DNA of 15,750 bases, from positions 1 to 15,750 of the forward strand of contig CAOKUH010000024.1 of NCBI GenBank assembly GCA_948472605.1, written 5' to 3'. How positions within the stretch are numbered: the first letter of the stretch is position 1; every line of letters starts with the position of its first letter. The notes under the pieces are model-generated. The model did not search any database. It saw only the letters and a list, made by a program, of their open reading frames with translations, and was not told the DNA's origin. This document shows, one piece after another, positions 1 to 7,519 of this stretch. A program made the position numbers and the translations under genes. Origin of the DNA: an uncultured Mycoplasmatota bacterium. Lineage in GTDB: Bacteria > Bacillota_I > Bacilli_A > RF39 > UBA660.

Positions 1-74
1 TCAAATCCCCCATGTTTTTTTAATATATTGTCTACTTTTACTTGACTAATGCAATTTAAATCAATCTCCTTCTA
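1..74 (-). other. Possible 5' end of an unidentified gene running off the left edge
   Basis: On the minus strand a Shine-Dalgarno-like AAGGAG (66-71) follows a promoter-like element. Just after an in-frame TAG at 72-74 a frame opens and stays open to the window edge, reading ...ISQVKVDNILKKHGGF. This looks protein-like, but the frame has no ATG, GTG or TTG at a sensible distance from the AAGGAG. The only TTG at good spacing (52-54) reads TTG CAT TAG and stops. A non-standard ATT start (48-50), a start beyond the edge, or a plain leader are all possible. The ILKKHGGF stretch faintly resembles the start of AbiEi-type antitoxin domains, which is only a hint. Confidence 0.25.
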
Positions 75-83
75 TTTTTTTTA

Positions 84-112
84 ATAATAGCATATTACTG
101 AATTTTTATCTA
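84..112 (-). promoter_or_regulatory. Candidate promoter for a gene beyond the left edge
   Basis: Minus strand: TATTAT as -10 (84-89), preceded by TGC, which makes an extended -10 (TGnTATTAT). At a 17-base spacer the -35 position is TAGATA (107-112), a poor match. The start point would fall near base 77, just upstream of the AAGGAG at 66-71. This suggests that a new transcription unit begins after gyrA. Confidence 0.35.
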
Positions 113-124
113 CTAAAATTTTGC

Positions 125-150
125 AAAAATAAAAAAGTTCCACGTGGAAC
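125..150 (-). terminator. Rho-independent terminator-like hairpin after gyrA
   Basis: Minus strand, 10 bases after the gyrA stop: GTTCC-ACGT-GGAAC forms a 5-bp stem with a 4-base loop, followed directly by TTTTTTATTTTT. The stem is short but the T tract is good. It is the only terminator candidate between gyrA and the next promoter. It coincides exactly with the parS-like palindrome. Confidence 0.5.
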
Positions 151-151
151 A
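136..151. promoter_or_regulatory. parS-like centromere site (ParB/Spo0J binding palindrome)
   Basis: GTTCCACGTGGAAC at 137-150 is a perfect 14-base palindrome around the CACGTG core of parS. Against the B. subtilis consensus TGTTTCACGTGAAACA, the 16-mer here differs at the first base and at the symmetric pair 5/12 (T/A changed to C/G), so the dyad is kept. ParB family proteins load at such sites close to oriC and recruit SMC for chromosome segregation. The location about 9 kb from the DnaA boxes fits. No parA or parB gene is in the window. The same palindrome also has the form of a gyrA terminator, so that alternative must be weighed. Confidence 0.65.
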
Positions 152-160
152 TTTTCATTT

Positions 161-2689
161 TTATTCTGTTTCTTCTGTAATTTCAGTAGCTTCATTATTA
201 CTTTCATTAATGATCTCTTGATTATTTATTTCATTCGATACTACATCTTCTTGTTCTTGATCATCAGTATTCTCCTCAGGTGTCTTATCAACTAAGCTAA
301 TATTTGATACTTCTTGATTATCTTTTAAGTTGATAACTCGTACTCCTTGGGTAACACGTCCTAAAACATTTATTTGTTCAAGTGGTACTCTAATAACCAT
401 TCCTGTATTGGTAATAATAATTAAGTCACTATTATCTTTTGCAAGTCTAAACGCTGCCATAGGTCCATTCTTATCTGTGATATTAAGAGCTTTAACACCT
501 TTACTACCACGTCTTGTCTGACGATATTCACTAACAGTTGTTTGTTTTCCATAACCTTTTTTAGTTACTATAATTAAAGAATCACTATCTGCCGCTTTTT
601 CAGCACCAATACATTCACTACCATCTAAGTTAATACCTCTAACACCACTAGCTGTTCTACCCATAACACGAATTTCATCTTCAATAAACTTAACCATACG
701 GCCATTAGAAGCTCCAAGTAGAATACTATCTTCTCCAGTAGTTTTTTGAACAGAAATTAATTCATCCGAAGGCCTTAAACTAATACAAATTTTTCCATTA
801 TTTCGAATATTATCAAATTCACTTATATTTGTTCGTTTAACAATTCCTTGTTTAGTTGCGAATAATAAATATTTAGCTGTATCTTCTCTTTCAATACTTA
901 AAATCGAATTTATTTTTTCTTCTTTTTCTATTTGCAATAAGTTGATAACTGGTAGTCCTTTTGAAGTTCTATTAAACTCTGGAATTTCATAACCTTTTAG
1001 CCTATAAACCTTGCCTTTATTAGTAAAGAATAAAATAAAATCATGTGTAGACAAATTAATTAAATGTTCGACAAAATCCTCTTCATTAGTATTCATGCCT
1101 TTTATACCTACTCCACCTCGGTTTTGTAATTTAAACGTATCAGAAGTAGTACGTTTTATATAACCATTGTGAGTAAGTGCAATCATAATATCCTCTTCTG
1201 GTATTAAAGACTCATCCTCTATATATTCAATTGCTGACATATCTATATTTGTACGACGTTCATCAGCATATTTATTCTTAATTTCTAATAATTCTTCTCT
1301 TATAATACCAAGAATTTTTTCTTCACTTGCTAAAATTCCTCTTAATTCATCAATAGTTTTCAACAATTCAGCTAGTTCATTTTCTATTTTTTCTCTTTCC
1401 AAACCTGTCAATCGACGTAATCTCATATCTAGTATTGCTTGAGCTTGAATTTCATCTAATCCAAACTTAGCCATTAATTGCTCTTTTGCTGTAACATCTG
1501 TATCTGACTCACGAATTGTTTTAATAACTTCATCTAAATGATCTAAAGCTATTTTAAGTCCTTCTAAAATGTGGACTCTTTCTTCCGCTTTTCTTAAATC
1601 ATATTGTGTCCTTCTTATAATTATTTCCTTTTGATAATCAATATATTTTGAAATAATATCTTTAAGACCTAATATTTTAGGTGAACCTTGATCGATCATT
1701 AACAAATTAATACCATAAGATGTTTGTAACTGAGTATACTTATATAAATTATTTAGTACAACATTTGCATTTGCATCTCTTTTAATGTAGATAACTACTC
1801 GTACAGGATTTTCTAAGTTTGATTCTTCATGAACTTCACTTATACCATCAATAATTTTATCTCTAACAAGCTCTCCAATACGTGATTGGAATTCCGCTTT
1901 ATTAACTTGATAAGGAAGCGATGAAACTACTATTCTTGTCTTACCATTACTCTCTTCAATATCAGCTTGACCACGAATAGTTATAGATCCTTTTCCTGTA
2001 TCATAGGCTTTTCTTATACCACTATTTCCTAATATTGATGCTCCAGTTGGAAAATCTGGTCCCTTAATATACTGCATTAAACCTTCTGTATTAATATCAT
2101 GATTATCAATATAAGCAACACAACCATCAATTACTTCCCCTAAATTATGAGGAGGAATATTTGTAGCCATTCCAACAGCAATACCCATCGTTCCATTAAC
2201 TAATATATTAGGAAATCTACTTGGCAATATCTTTGGTTCATTCTCTGTTTCATCAAAGTTAGGTTTAAAATCTACTGTTTCTTTGTTTAAATCTCTTACC
2301 ATTTCCAAAGAAATCTTCGATAATCTTGCTTCTGTATAACGCATAGCTGCTGCGCCATCGCCATCCATAGTCCCAAAATTACCATGTCCATCAACTAACA
2401 TATATCTAAAACTAAAAGTTTGAGCCATACGAACCATTGCATCATATATAGAAGTGTCTCCATGAGGATGATACTTACCCATAACATCTCCAACAATTCT
2501 CGCACTCTTACGATGAGGTTTATCAGGTGTATAACTTGCTTCATACATTGAATATAAAATACGACGATGAACAGGCTTTAAACCATCTCTTAAATCTGGT
2601 AAAGCACGATCAACTATTACACTCATTGCATATTGACCAAAAGAATTAGTAAATTCATTTGTAATACTATTTTCTATAATCTTATCCAT
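161..2689 (-). CDS. gyrA: DNA gyrase subunit A
   Basis: GyrA carries the DNA-cleaving tyrosine of gyrase (A2B2), which introduces negative supercoils using ATP hydrolysed by GyrB. The N-terminal winged-helix/tower region has the catalytic Tyr118 in AAAMRYTEARL. The quinolone region reads HPHGDTSIYD (74-83), with Thr79 at the E. coli Ser83 position and Asp83 at the Asp87 position. Six-bladed C-terminal domain features are present, including a GyrA box QTRRGSKG (724-731) that identifies gyrase rather than topoisomerase IV. The last ~40 residues are an acidic Glu/Asn-rich tail, making it slightly longer (842 aa) than the ~820 aa of B. subtilis. The ATG start has GAGGG just upstream; this overlaps the end of gyrB, only 11 bases separating the genes, so translation is probably coupled. 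Last gene of recF-gyrB-gyrA. Confidence 0.97.
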   Translation of the reverse strand: MDKIIENSITNEFTNSFGQYAMSVIVDRALPDLRDGLKPVHRRILYSMYEASYTPDKPHRKSARIVGDVMGKYHPHGDTSIYDAMVRMAQTFSFRYMLVDGHGNFGTMDGDGAAAMRYTEARLSKISLEMVRDLNKETVDFKPNFDETENEPKILPSRFPNILVNGTMGIAVGMATNIPPHNLGEVIDGCVAYIDNHDINTEGLMQYIKGPDFPTGASILGNSGIRKAYDTGKGSITIRGQADIEESNGKTRIVVSSLPYQVNKAEFQSRIGELVRDKIIDGISEVHEESNLENPVRVVIYIKRDANANVVLNNLYKYTQLQTSYGINLLMIDQGSPKILGLKDIISKYIDYQKEIIIRRTQYDLRKAEERVHILEGLKIALDHLDEVIKTIRESDTDVTAKEQLMAKFGLDEIQAQAILDMRLRRLTGLEREKIENELAELLKTIDELRGILASEEKILGIIREELLEIKNKYADERRTNIDMSAIEYIEDESLIPEEDIMIALTHNGYIKRTTSDTFKLQNRGGVGIKGMNTNEEDFVEHLINLSTHDFILFFTNKGKVYRLKGYEIPEFNRTSKGLPVINLLQIEKEEKINSILSIEREDTAKYLLFATKQGIVKRTNISEFDNIRNNGKICISLRPSDELISVQKTTGEDSILLGASNGRMVKFIEDEIRVMGRTASGVRGINLDGSECIGAEKAADSDSLIIVTKKGYGKQTTVSEYRQTRRGSKGVKALNITDKNGPMAAFRLAKDNSDLIIITNTGMVIRVPLEQINVLGRVTQGVRVINLKDNQEVSNISLVDKTPEENTDDQEQEDVVSNEINNQEIINESNNEATEITEETE

Positions 2690-2700
2690 TTTAAACCCTC

Positions 2701-4626
2701 CTAAACATCCAAATTATCATATTCATGACCATGAGCCTCAAGAAATTCTTTACGCGGTAAAACATCATCACCCATAAAATCAGAAATAATTTTATCTGCA
2801 TCAATCGCATCCTCAATCGTAACTCTCTTTAAAACACGATTATCAATTGACATAGTAGTATCTCTTAAATCTGGAGGATCCATTTCTCCTAAACCTTTAA
2901 AACGATTTATTATTGGTTTAGCATTAGCAGGTAAAGTTTTACGATATTCTTCTAACTCTGAATCAGTTTGAACATACTTAATATTCTTCCCATGTGTTAC
3001 TTTATAAAGAGGTGGCTGAGCTATATAAACATACCCGCCTTCAATAATTGGTCTAAAGAAACGATAAAACAATGTTAATAACAATATTTGAATATGTGAC
3101 CCATCAACATCGGCATCAGTCATAATAACAATTTTATGGTATCTTAAATTATCAATATTAAATTCTTCCCCTATACCTGTTCCAAAAGCCGTAATCATTG
3201 TTCTTATTTCTTCATTTGATAAAGCTCTATCAAGTCTTGCCTTCTCTACATTTAATATCTTTCCTCTTAAAGGCAAAATAGCTTGAGTTTTAGGAATACG
3301 AGCTGATTTAGCAGAGCCTCCTGCACTATCCCCTTCGACAATAAATATCTCAGATATTGATGCATCTTTACTAGTGCAATCTGCAAGTTTTCCGAGCGTA
3401 TTAATAGAATCTAATGGAGATTTTCTCCTTGTTAATTCCCTTGCTTTCTTTGCTGCAAGTCTTGCCCTAGCTGCTGTTGTCGCTTTATCTATTATAATTT
3501 TAGCTTCATTAGGGTTTTCCATTAAGAATCTTTCAAACCCCTCACTAAATACATCATCAGCAATTTTTCTTACTTCAGCATTACCAAGTTTTGTTTTAGT
3601 TTGACCTTCAAATTGGGGATCAGGATGTTTACAAGAAATAATCATTGTTAAACCTTCACGCACATCATCACCAGTTAGTGCTTCATCATTATCCTTTAAT
3701 ATCTTATTTGATTTAGCATAGTTATTTATAATTCTTGTTAAAGCTCTTTTAACACCATCTTCATGAGTACCACCTTCATAAGTATTAATATTATTTGTAA
3801 AACTATAAACATTTGAATTATAAGAATCATTATACTGCATTGCTACTTCAAGTTCTATTCCATCTTCACTACCCTCGAAATACATAACATTTTCATGAAT
3901 TGGCGTCTTATTTTTATTAAGCATATCTACATACTCAATAATTCCACCTTGATATAAAAACTCTTCTTTCTTTTCCACATCTCGTTCATCAATTAAGAAT
4001 ATTCTTATACCCTTATTCAAAAAGGCCAATTCTTGAAGTCTTTTAGCTAAAGTATCATAATTATAGACAGTTGTTTCCTTAAATATTTCTGGATCTGCTT
4101 TAAAAGTTACAGTTGTTCCAGTTCTATTTTCTTCACAAGTACCTATTTCTTTCAACTCATCTACTGGTTTTCCACCATCAGAAAATTTTTGATAAAACAC
4201 TTTTTCATCATGATAAACGGTAACTTCAAGCCATGAAGATAAAGCATTAACAACACTTGCTCCAACACCATGTAAACCTCCACTTACCTTATAGCCACCG
4301 CCACCAAACTTTCCTCCAGCATGTAAAACTGTAAATATTGTTTCAACTGTTGATAAGCCAGTTTTTTTGTTAATACCAGTAGGCATTCCCCTACCATCAT
4401 CTTTAACTGTTATTGTATTTCCTTTTCCAATGATAACTTCTATATCATCACAATAACCTGCTAAAGCTTCATCTATTGCATTATCTACAATTTCCCAAAC
4501 CAAATGATGCAATCCTTTTTCGCTCGTAGTTCCAATATACATACCTGGTCTTTTACGAACAGCCTCTAAACCTTCTAAAACTTGAATATCATCATCATTA
4601 TAATGTGTTACTTTTTCATCCATCAT
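2701..4626 (-). CDS. gyrB: DNA gyrase subunit B
   Basis: ATPase subunit of gyrase. The GHKL ATPase domain has the catalytic Glu45 in EIVDNAIDE, DDGRGMPTG (76-84) and the lid glycines GGKFGGGGYKVSGGLHGVG (104-122); the GGGG form is typical of GyrB rather than ParE. The C-terminal TOPRIM domain has EGDSAGG (431-437) and the metal-binding DADVDGSH (504-511), ending with the usual LDV tail. Length 641 aa is normal. The first ATG overlaps the recF stop by four bases (ATGA). A strong GAGGAGGT lies within the last recF codons, so translation is coupled to recF. A second Met follows immediately and could equally be used. One oddity: the segment usually read GLGEMN..QLWETTM is GLGEMDPPDLRDTTM here, with Arg where Trp is the rule. 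Confidence 0.97.
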   Translation of the reverse strand: MMDEKVTHYNDDDIQVLEGLEAVRKRPGMYIGTTSEKGLHHLVWEIVDNAIDEALAGYCDDIEVIIGKGNTITVKDDGRGMPTGINKKTGLSTVETIFTVLHAGGKFGGGGYKVSGGLHGVGASVVNALSSWLEVTVYHDEKVFYQKFSDGGKPVDELKEIGTCEENRTGTTVTFKADPEIFKETTVYNYDTLAKRLQELAFLNKGIRIFLIDERDVEKKEEFLYQGGIIEYVDMLNKNKTPIHENVMYFEGSEDGIELEVAMQYNDSYNSNVYSFTNNINTYEGGTHEDGVKRALTRIINNYAKSNKILKDNDEALTGDDVREGLTMIISCKHPDPQFEGQTKTKLGNAEVRKIADDVFSEGFERFLMENPNEAKIIIDKATTAARARLAAKKARELTRRKSPLDSINTLGKLADCTSKDASISEIFIVEGDSAGGSAKSARIPKTQAILPLRGKILNVEKARLDRALSNEEIRTMITAFGTGIGEEFNIDNLRYHKIVIMTDADVDGSHIQILLLTLFYRFFRPIIEGGYVYIAQPPLYKVTHGKNIKYVQTDSELEEYRKTLPANAKPIINRFKGLGEMDPPDLRDTTMSIDNRVLKRVTIEDAIDADKIISDFMGDDVLPRKEFLEAHGHEYDNLDV

Positions 4627-5717
4627 TGTACCTCCTCTAGTTTACCATTTGATATATGAATTCTTTTATAATTATCATCTTTAAGTAAAGATGTAACTTT
4701 ATCAATTTCTGTCGTCGTTATAAACGTTTGGATATCTTCATCAATAAATTTAAATATATTATTAATCTTAATCTCATCAAGCTCACTTAATAAATCATCC
4801 AATATAAGTATAGGAAAAATTTTCTTTTGACTTTTAAAAATTTCTATTTCGCTAAACTTCCAAGAAATAACAGCATTTTTTTGTTGTCCCTGTGAACCAT
4901 AATCTTTCAAATCTTTATTATCTAAATAAAAACCTAAATCATCATGATGAACACCAAAATTAGTCTTACCAAAAGCTAAATCTTTACTTAAAGACTTTTT
5001 ATAACTATCCTGTAATTCCTCTTTTGTCTTATTTTGATAATCACTAATATAATTTACTCTTAGTTCTCCCAAACCTGCTATACTTAAATAAATATCTCCA
5101 ATATAAGAATTAATTAACTCAATATATTTTCTTCGGCAATCACTAATTTCTAATCCAACTTCAATTAATTTATCTGTAATAACTTCTAAATAAGAATTAA
5201 GTGAATTTCCATTTAAATACATTTTTTTTAAATAAGCATTTCGCGTTTTAATTAATTTATTATAGTTATTTAAACTCCGCAAATAATTAATATCAATTTG
5301 AGAAATAGCAATATTTAAGTATTTCCTTCTAATACTCGGCGTATCTTTAATCATTTTCAAATCATTAGGATTAAAAAGAACTATATTAATTTTTGAAATA
5401 TAATCACTAATTTTAGTTATTTTATTATTATCAATTTTTACTTTTTTTCCATCAGGAGTAATAATCACTTTATAAGTATTTTTATATTGATTATTTAACA
5501 CCCCTTCTATTTTAGTTAAATTAGTATCACTTTTAATTAAGGTCTTATCATTTGTCTGTTTAAATGACCTTGTAAGAGCTAAAACATAAATAGCTTCTAC
5601 CAAATTAGTCTTACCACTTCCATTAGTACCATATATAACATTTAAATGTTTATCAAAAGTAATATCTAACTTTTCATAATTACGAAAATTTAATAATTTT
5701 AATTCCTGTATTTCCAT
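4623..5717 (-). CDS. recF: RecF, DNA gap-repair ATPase
   Basis: RecF is an SMC-like ABC ATPase that works with RecO and RecR to load RecA at single-strand gaps and stalled forks. Visible motifs: Walker A GTNGSGKT (30-37), the ABC signature region SQGQQK (275-280), and Walker B LILDDLLSELDE (304-315), with the D-loop. Length 364 aa is close to the B. subtilis 370. The ATG is preceded by AAGAGG at a 7-base spacing. It is the first gene of a recF-gyrB-gyrA unit with its own promoter and 5' hairpin upstream, and its stop overlaps the gyrB start. The S4-domain gene rlbA/yaaA that often precedes recF in Bacilli, and remA that often follows it, are both absent. Confidence 0.96.
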   Translation of the reverse strand: MEIQELKLLNFRNYEKLDITFDKHLNVIYGTNGSGKTNLVEAIYVLALTRSFKQTNDKTLIKSDTNLTKIEGVLNNQYKNTYKVIITPDGKKVKIDNNKITKISDYISKINIVLFNPNDLKMIKDTPSIRRKYLNIAISQIDINYLRSLNNYNKLIKTRNAYLKKMYLNGNSLNSYLEVITDKLIEVGLEISDCRRKYIELINSYIGDIYLSIAGLGELRVNYISDYQNKTKEELQDSYKKSLSKDLAFGKTNFGVHHDDLGFYLDNKDLKDYGSQGQQKNAVISWKFSEIEIFKSQKKIFPILILDDLLSELDEIKINNIFKFIDEDIQTFITTTEIDKVTSLLKDDNYKRIHISNGKLEEVQ

Positions 5718-5748
5718 ATTATGCCTCTTTTACGCCCGTATATTAAAA

Positions 5749-5780
5749 TAATAGGTATTTATGTACTCCTATACCTATTA
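5749..5780 (-). promoter_or_regulatory. Stem-loop at the 5' end of the recF-gyrB-gyrA transcript
   Basis: Minus strand: TAATAGGTAT pairs perfectly with ATACCTATTA (10 bp), with a 12-base loop AGGAGTACATAA. The left arm begins five bases or so after the TATAAT -10, so the hairpin would occupy the very 5' end of the mRNA. It is not followed by a usable T run long enough for a good terminator (ATTTTAAT follows). Such 5' hairpins can protect mRNA from 5'-end-dependent decay; a binding-protein or attenuation role is equally possible. Inference from structure only. Confidence 0.5.
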
Positions 5781-5782
5781 AA

Positions 5783-5811
5783 ATTATATCACAAAATAAA
5801 TTGCCTTTAAA
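5783..5811 (-). promoter_or_regulatory. Promoter of recF-gyrB-gyrA
   Basis: Minus strand: extended -10 TGATATAAT (5783-5791) with a perfect TATAAT (5783-5788). The -35 position at a 17-base spacer is TTTAAA (5806-5811), a partial match. It sits in the 124-base gap between comK and recF, followed by the stem-loop and a ~60-70-base leader. This separates the gyrase unit from comK. Confidence 0.65.
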
Positions 5812-5841
5812 GATTTTATTAACCTAATAAACTAGAAATTT

Positions 5842-6312
5842 TTAATTAAATTTATTATTTTTTTCTTCTCCATTCAATTTTCTATTTTTTAAGACAGTTT
5901 CCAATCTTATTGATCTAATTACTTGATTATCCAAAATATCATAAGTTATATCCAAAGGAATTTTATCTCCATTCTTAAATTCAACTATTAACCTATTATT
6001 TTTATAATAATATCGATTAATTTTATTTGAACGTAACCAAGAACAACTTTTTATTTTTGGACTAGAAGTTGGAAAAAAAATCAAATCATTACTTTCTTCA
6101 ACTATAATTGGAGCCTTATAATTTACTCCTATTAAATTATTTGTTCCTTTTTTTCTGCCTTCTAATGAACTTCCAAAATAAGCACAACTATCTTCCATTA
6201 TTTCATAAGTAGTTTTATCAACAACAAAATTCTTATTTTCTTCATATACTCTTGTCTTATTATTCATTCCATATAAAGCAATAGTCTTATCATTAATTTC
6301 ATACCTTTCCAT
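5842..6312 (-). CDS. comK: ComK-family competence transcription factor, short C-terminus
   Basis: Recognised by resemblance to B. subtilis ComK, the activator of DNA-uptake genes that binds the minor groove at A/T boxes. The N-terminus YEINDKTIAL matches YEVNGATIAV. The best block is CAYFGSSLEGRKKGT (43-57) against CRFFGSSYAGRKAGT. Then come APIIVEESNDLIFFPTSSP (68-86), C90-W92, and FKNGDKIPLDITYDILDNQ (112-130), matching FSNGKTMELPISYNSFENQ. At 156 aa it is shorter than the ~190 aa ComK of Bacillus: it ends in a charged Lys/Asn tail and lacks the C-terminal FMLYPK motif that MecA uses to target ComK for degradation. The ATG is 8 bases from a strong GGAGG (6321-6325). The gene stands alone between the dnaN terminator and the recF promoter. 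I see no clear pair of AAAA-N5-TTTT boxes upstream. Whether it regulates competence here is inference. Confidence 0.85.
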   Translation of the reverse strand: MERYEINDKTIALYGMNNKTRVYEENKNFVVDKTTYEIMEDSCAYFGSSLEGRKKGTNNLIGVNYKAPIIVEESNDLIFFPTSSPKIKSCSWLRSNKINRYYYKNNRLIVEFKNGDKIPLDITYDILDNQVIRSIRLETVLKNRKLNGEEKNNKFN

Positions 6313-6380
6313 TTTTTTAACCTCCCACCTGATAAAACGCTTTATATCCTAACAATTACATAAGAAAAAAATTGTCGAAA

Positions 6381-6413
6381 AAAGAAAAAACTCACCAAAA
6401 TTAGTAAGTTTTT
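6381..6413 (-). terminator. Terminator of dnaN overlapping its stop codon
   Basis: Minus strand: AAAACTTAC (6404-6412) pairs with GTGAGTTTT (6387-6395), 9 bp with one G-U, around an 8-base loop. The right arm runs into TTTTTTC and then CTTTTTTC. The left arm is the last codons of dnaN, so the hairpin forms as the gene ends. It separates dnaA-dnaN from comK. Confidence 0.7.
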
Positions 6414-7519
6414 ATAGGTAAAATTAATTGTATCAAAGATTCATCTGTAACTGATTTAATTACAATAGGTTTTACATCATCAGTCATTAATAATAAAATT
6501 TCATCTTCCTTAATGGTTCTCAACGCTTCTAACATATACTTTGAACTAAACGAAATATCAATATTTGAAGCATTATCCGTATCAACAATTAACTTCTCTT
6601 CTACTTTTCCTATTTCTGAAGCATAAGAATTAATAGTAATAACTTTATTTTCTAACTTCATTTTAATAATATTCTTATCTTTTCCCTGAGTTAACAATGC
6701 AGCTCTATCAACACTTGAAGAAAACTCATTTTTATTCATTTTGACAATAATACCATATTCACTTGGAATTAAATTAGAAGTATTTGGATAAGTTCCTGAC
6801 AACAAATTTGTTTGAAATTTAATATTTTTATATTTAAATAATACTTTATTATTAAATATATGCATATAAACATCTTCTTCATCTGTTATTATTTTCTCTA
6901 ATTCAATAATATTTTTTCCAGGAATAACAATATTAATATCTGTATCAATTGCCATATCAAGTTTTATATTTTTCTTAGCTAAACGATAAGAATCTGTTGC
7001 TATAAATACTAAAGAATCTCCAGCTATAGTAATATTTATACCTGTTAGAAGCGGTCTTAATTCTTGATTTGATATTGCAAAGACAGTTTGATTAATTAAA
7101 GATTTTAAAACATCACCTTTTAAAACAATTGGATCTTTATGTTCTTCCATTTTTAAATTGGGATATTCATTAGCATCTAAACAATTTAAACTAAATTGAG
7201 CATTTTCTGTATATATTCTAATTTTAAGTCTGTCAATAACTTCTAAGTTAATAACATCACTTGGTAATTTTCTAATAATATCTAAGATAAACTTGCTTTG
7301 GATAATTATTGTTCCTGTTTGTTCTATATTTTTTATTTCTTTGGCATCAATAAAAGAATTTATTGTAAGTTCACTATCGCTTGCTGTTAAAGATAAACCA
7401 TTATCAGTTAAATCAAACTTTATTCCATTTAATACTGGTATCACATTCTTAGTAGAAATCCCTTTTATTACATTACTTAAATTTTCTAATAAAATATTTT
7501 TATCAATTGTAAATTTCAT
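6401..7519 (-). CDS. dnaN: DNA polymerase III beta subunit (sliding clamp)
   Basis: The beta clamp dimerises into a ring that holds the replicative polymerase on DNA. The protein from the chosen ATG starts MKFTIDKNILLENLSNVIKG and ends LILPIKTY, both typical clamp termini; the 372 aa length matches the family (366-378). Internal clamp landmarks include LTASDSELTI near residue 45, ATDSYRLAKK in the second domain, and ISFSSKYMLEAL in the third. I chose the ATG at 7517-7519 because AGAAGGA lies just upstream. The frame continues 28 codons further up to an ATG at 7603, but that stretch is low-complexity Lys/Asn sequence that overlaps the promoter and DnaA boxes. Follows dnaA as in nearly all Bacillota. 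Confidence 0.96.
   Translation of the reverse strand: MKFTIDKNILLENLSNVIKGISTKNVIPVLNGIKFDLTDNGLSLTASDSELTINSFIDAKEIKNIEQTGTIIIQSKFILDIIRKLPSDVINLEVIDRLKIRIYTENAQFSLNCLDANEYPNLKMEEHKDPIVLKGDVLKSLINQTVFAISNQELRPLLTGINITIAGDSLVFIATDSYRLAKKNIKLDMAIDTDINIVIPGKNIIELEKIITDEEDVYMHIFNNKVLFKYKNIKFQTNLLSGTYPNTSNLIPSEYGIIVKMNKNEFSSSVDRAALLTQGKDKNIIKMKLENKVITINSYASEIGKVEEKLIVDTDNASNIDISFSSKYMLEALRTIKEDEILLLMTDDVKPIVIKSVTDESLIQLILPIKTY

Noticed and set aside
330..521. Frames opposite real genes (for example in gyrA, gyrB, dnaA, mnmE and rsmG)
   Set aside because: They are antisense shadows without ribosome-binding sites or recognisable protein features, inside well-supported genes.
5809..5835. AT-only inverted repeat (TTTATTA / TAATAAA) after comK as a terminator
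   Set aside because: No G-C pairs in the stem and no T tract after it; it overlaps the -35 region of the recF promoter. No confident comK terminator was found.
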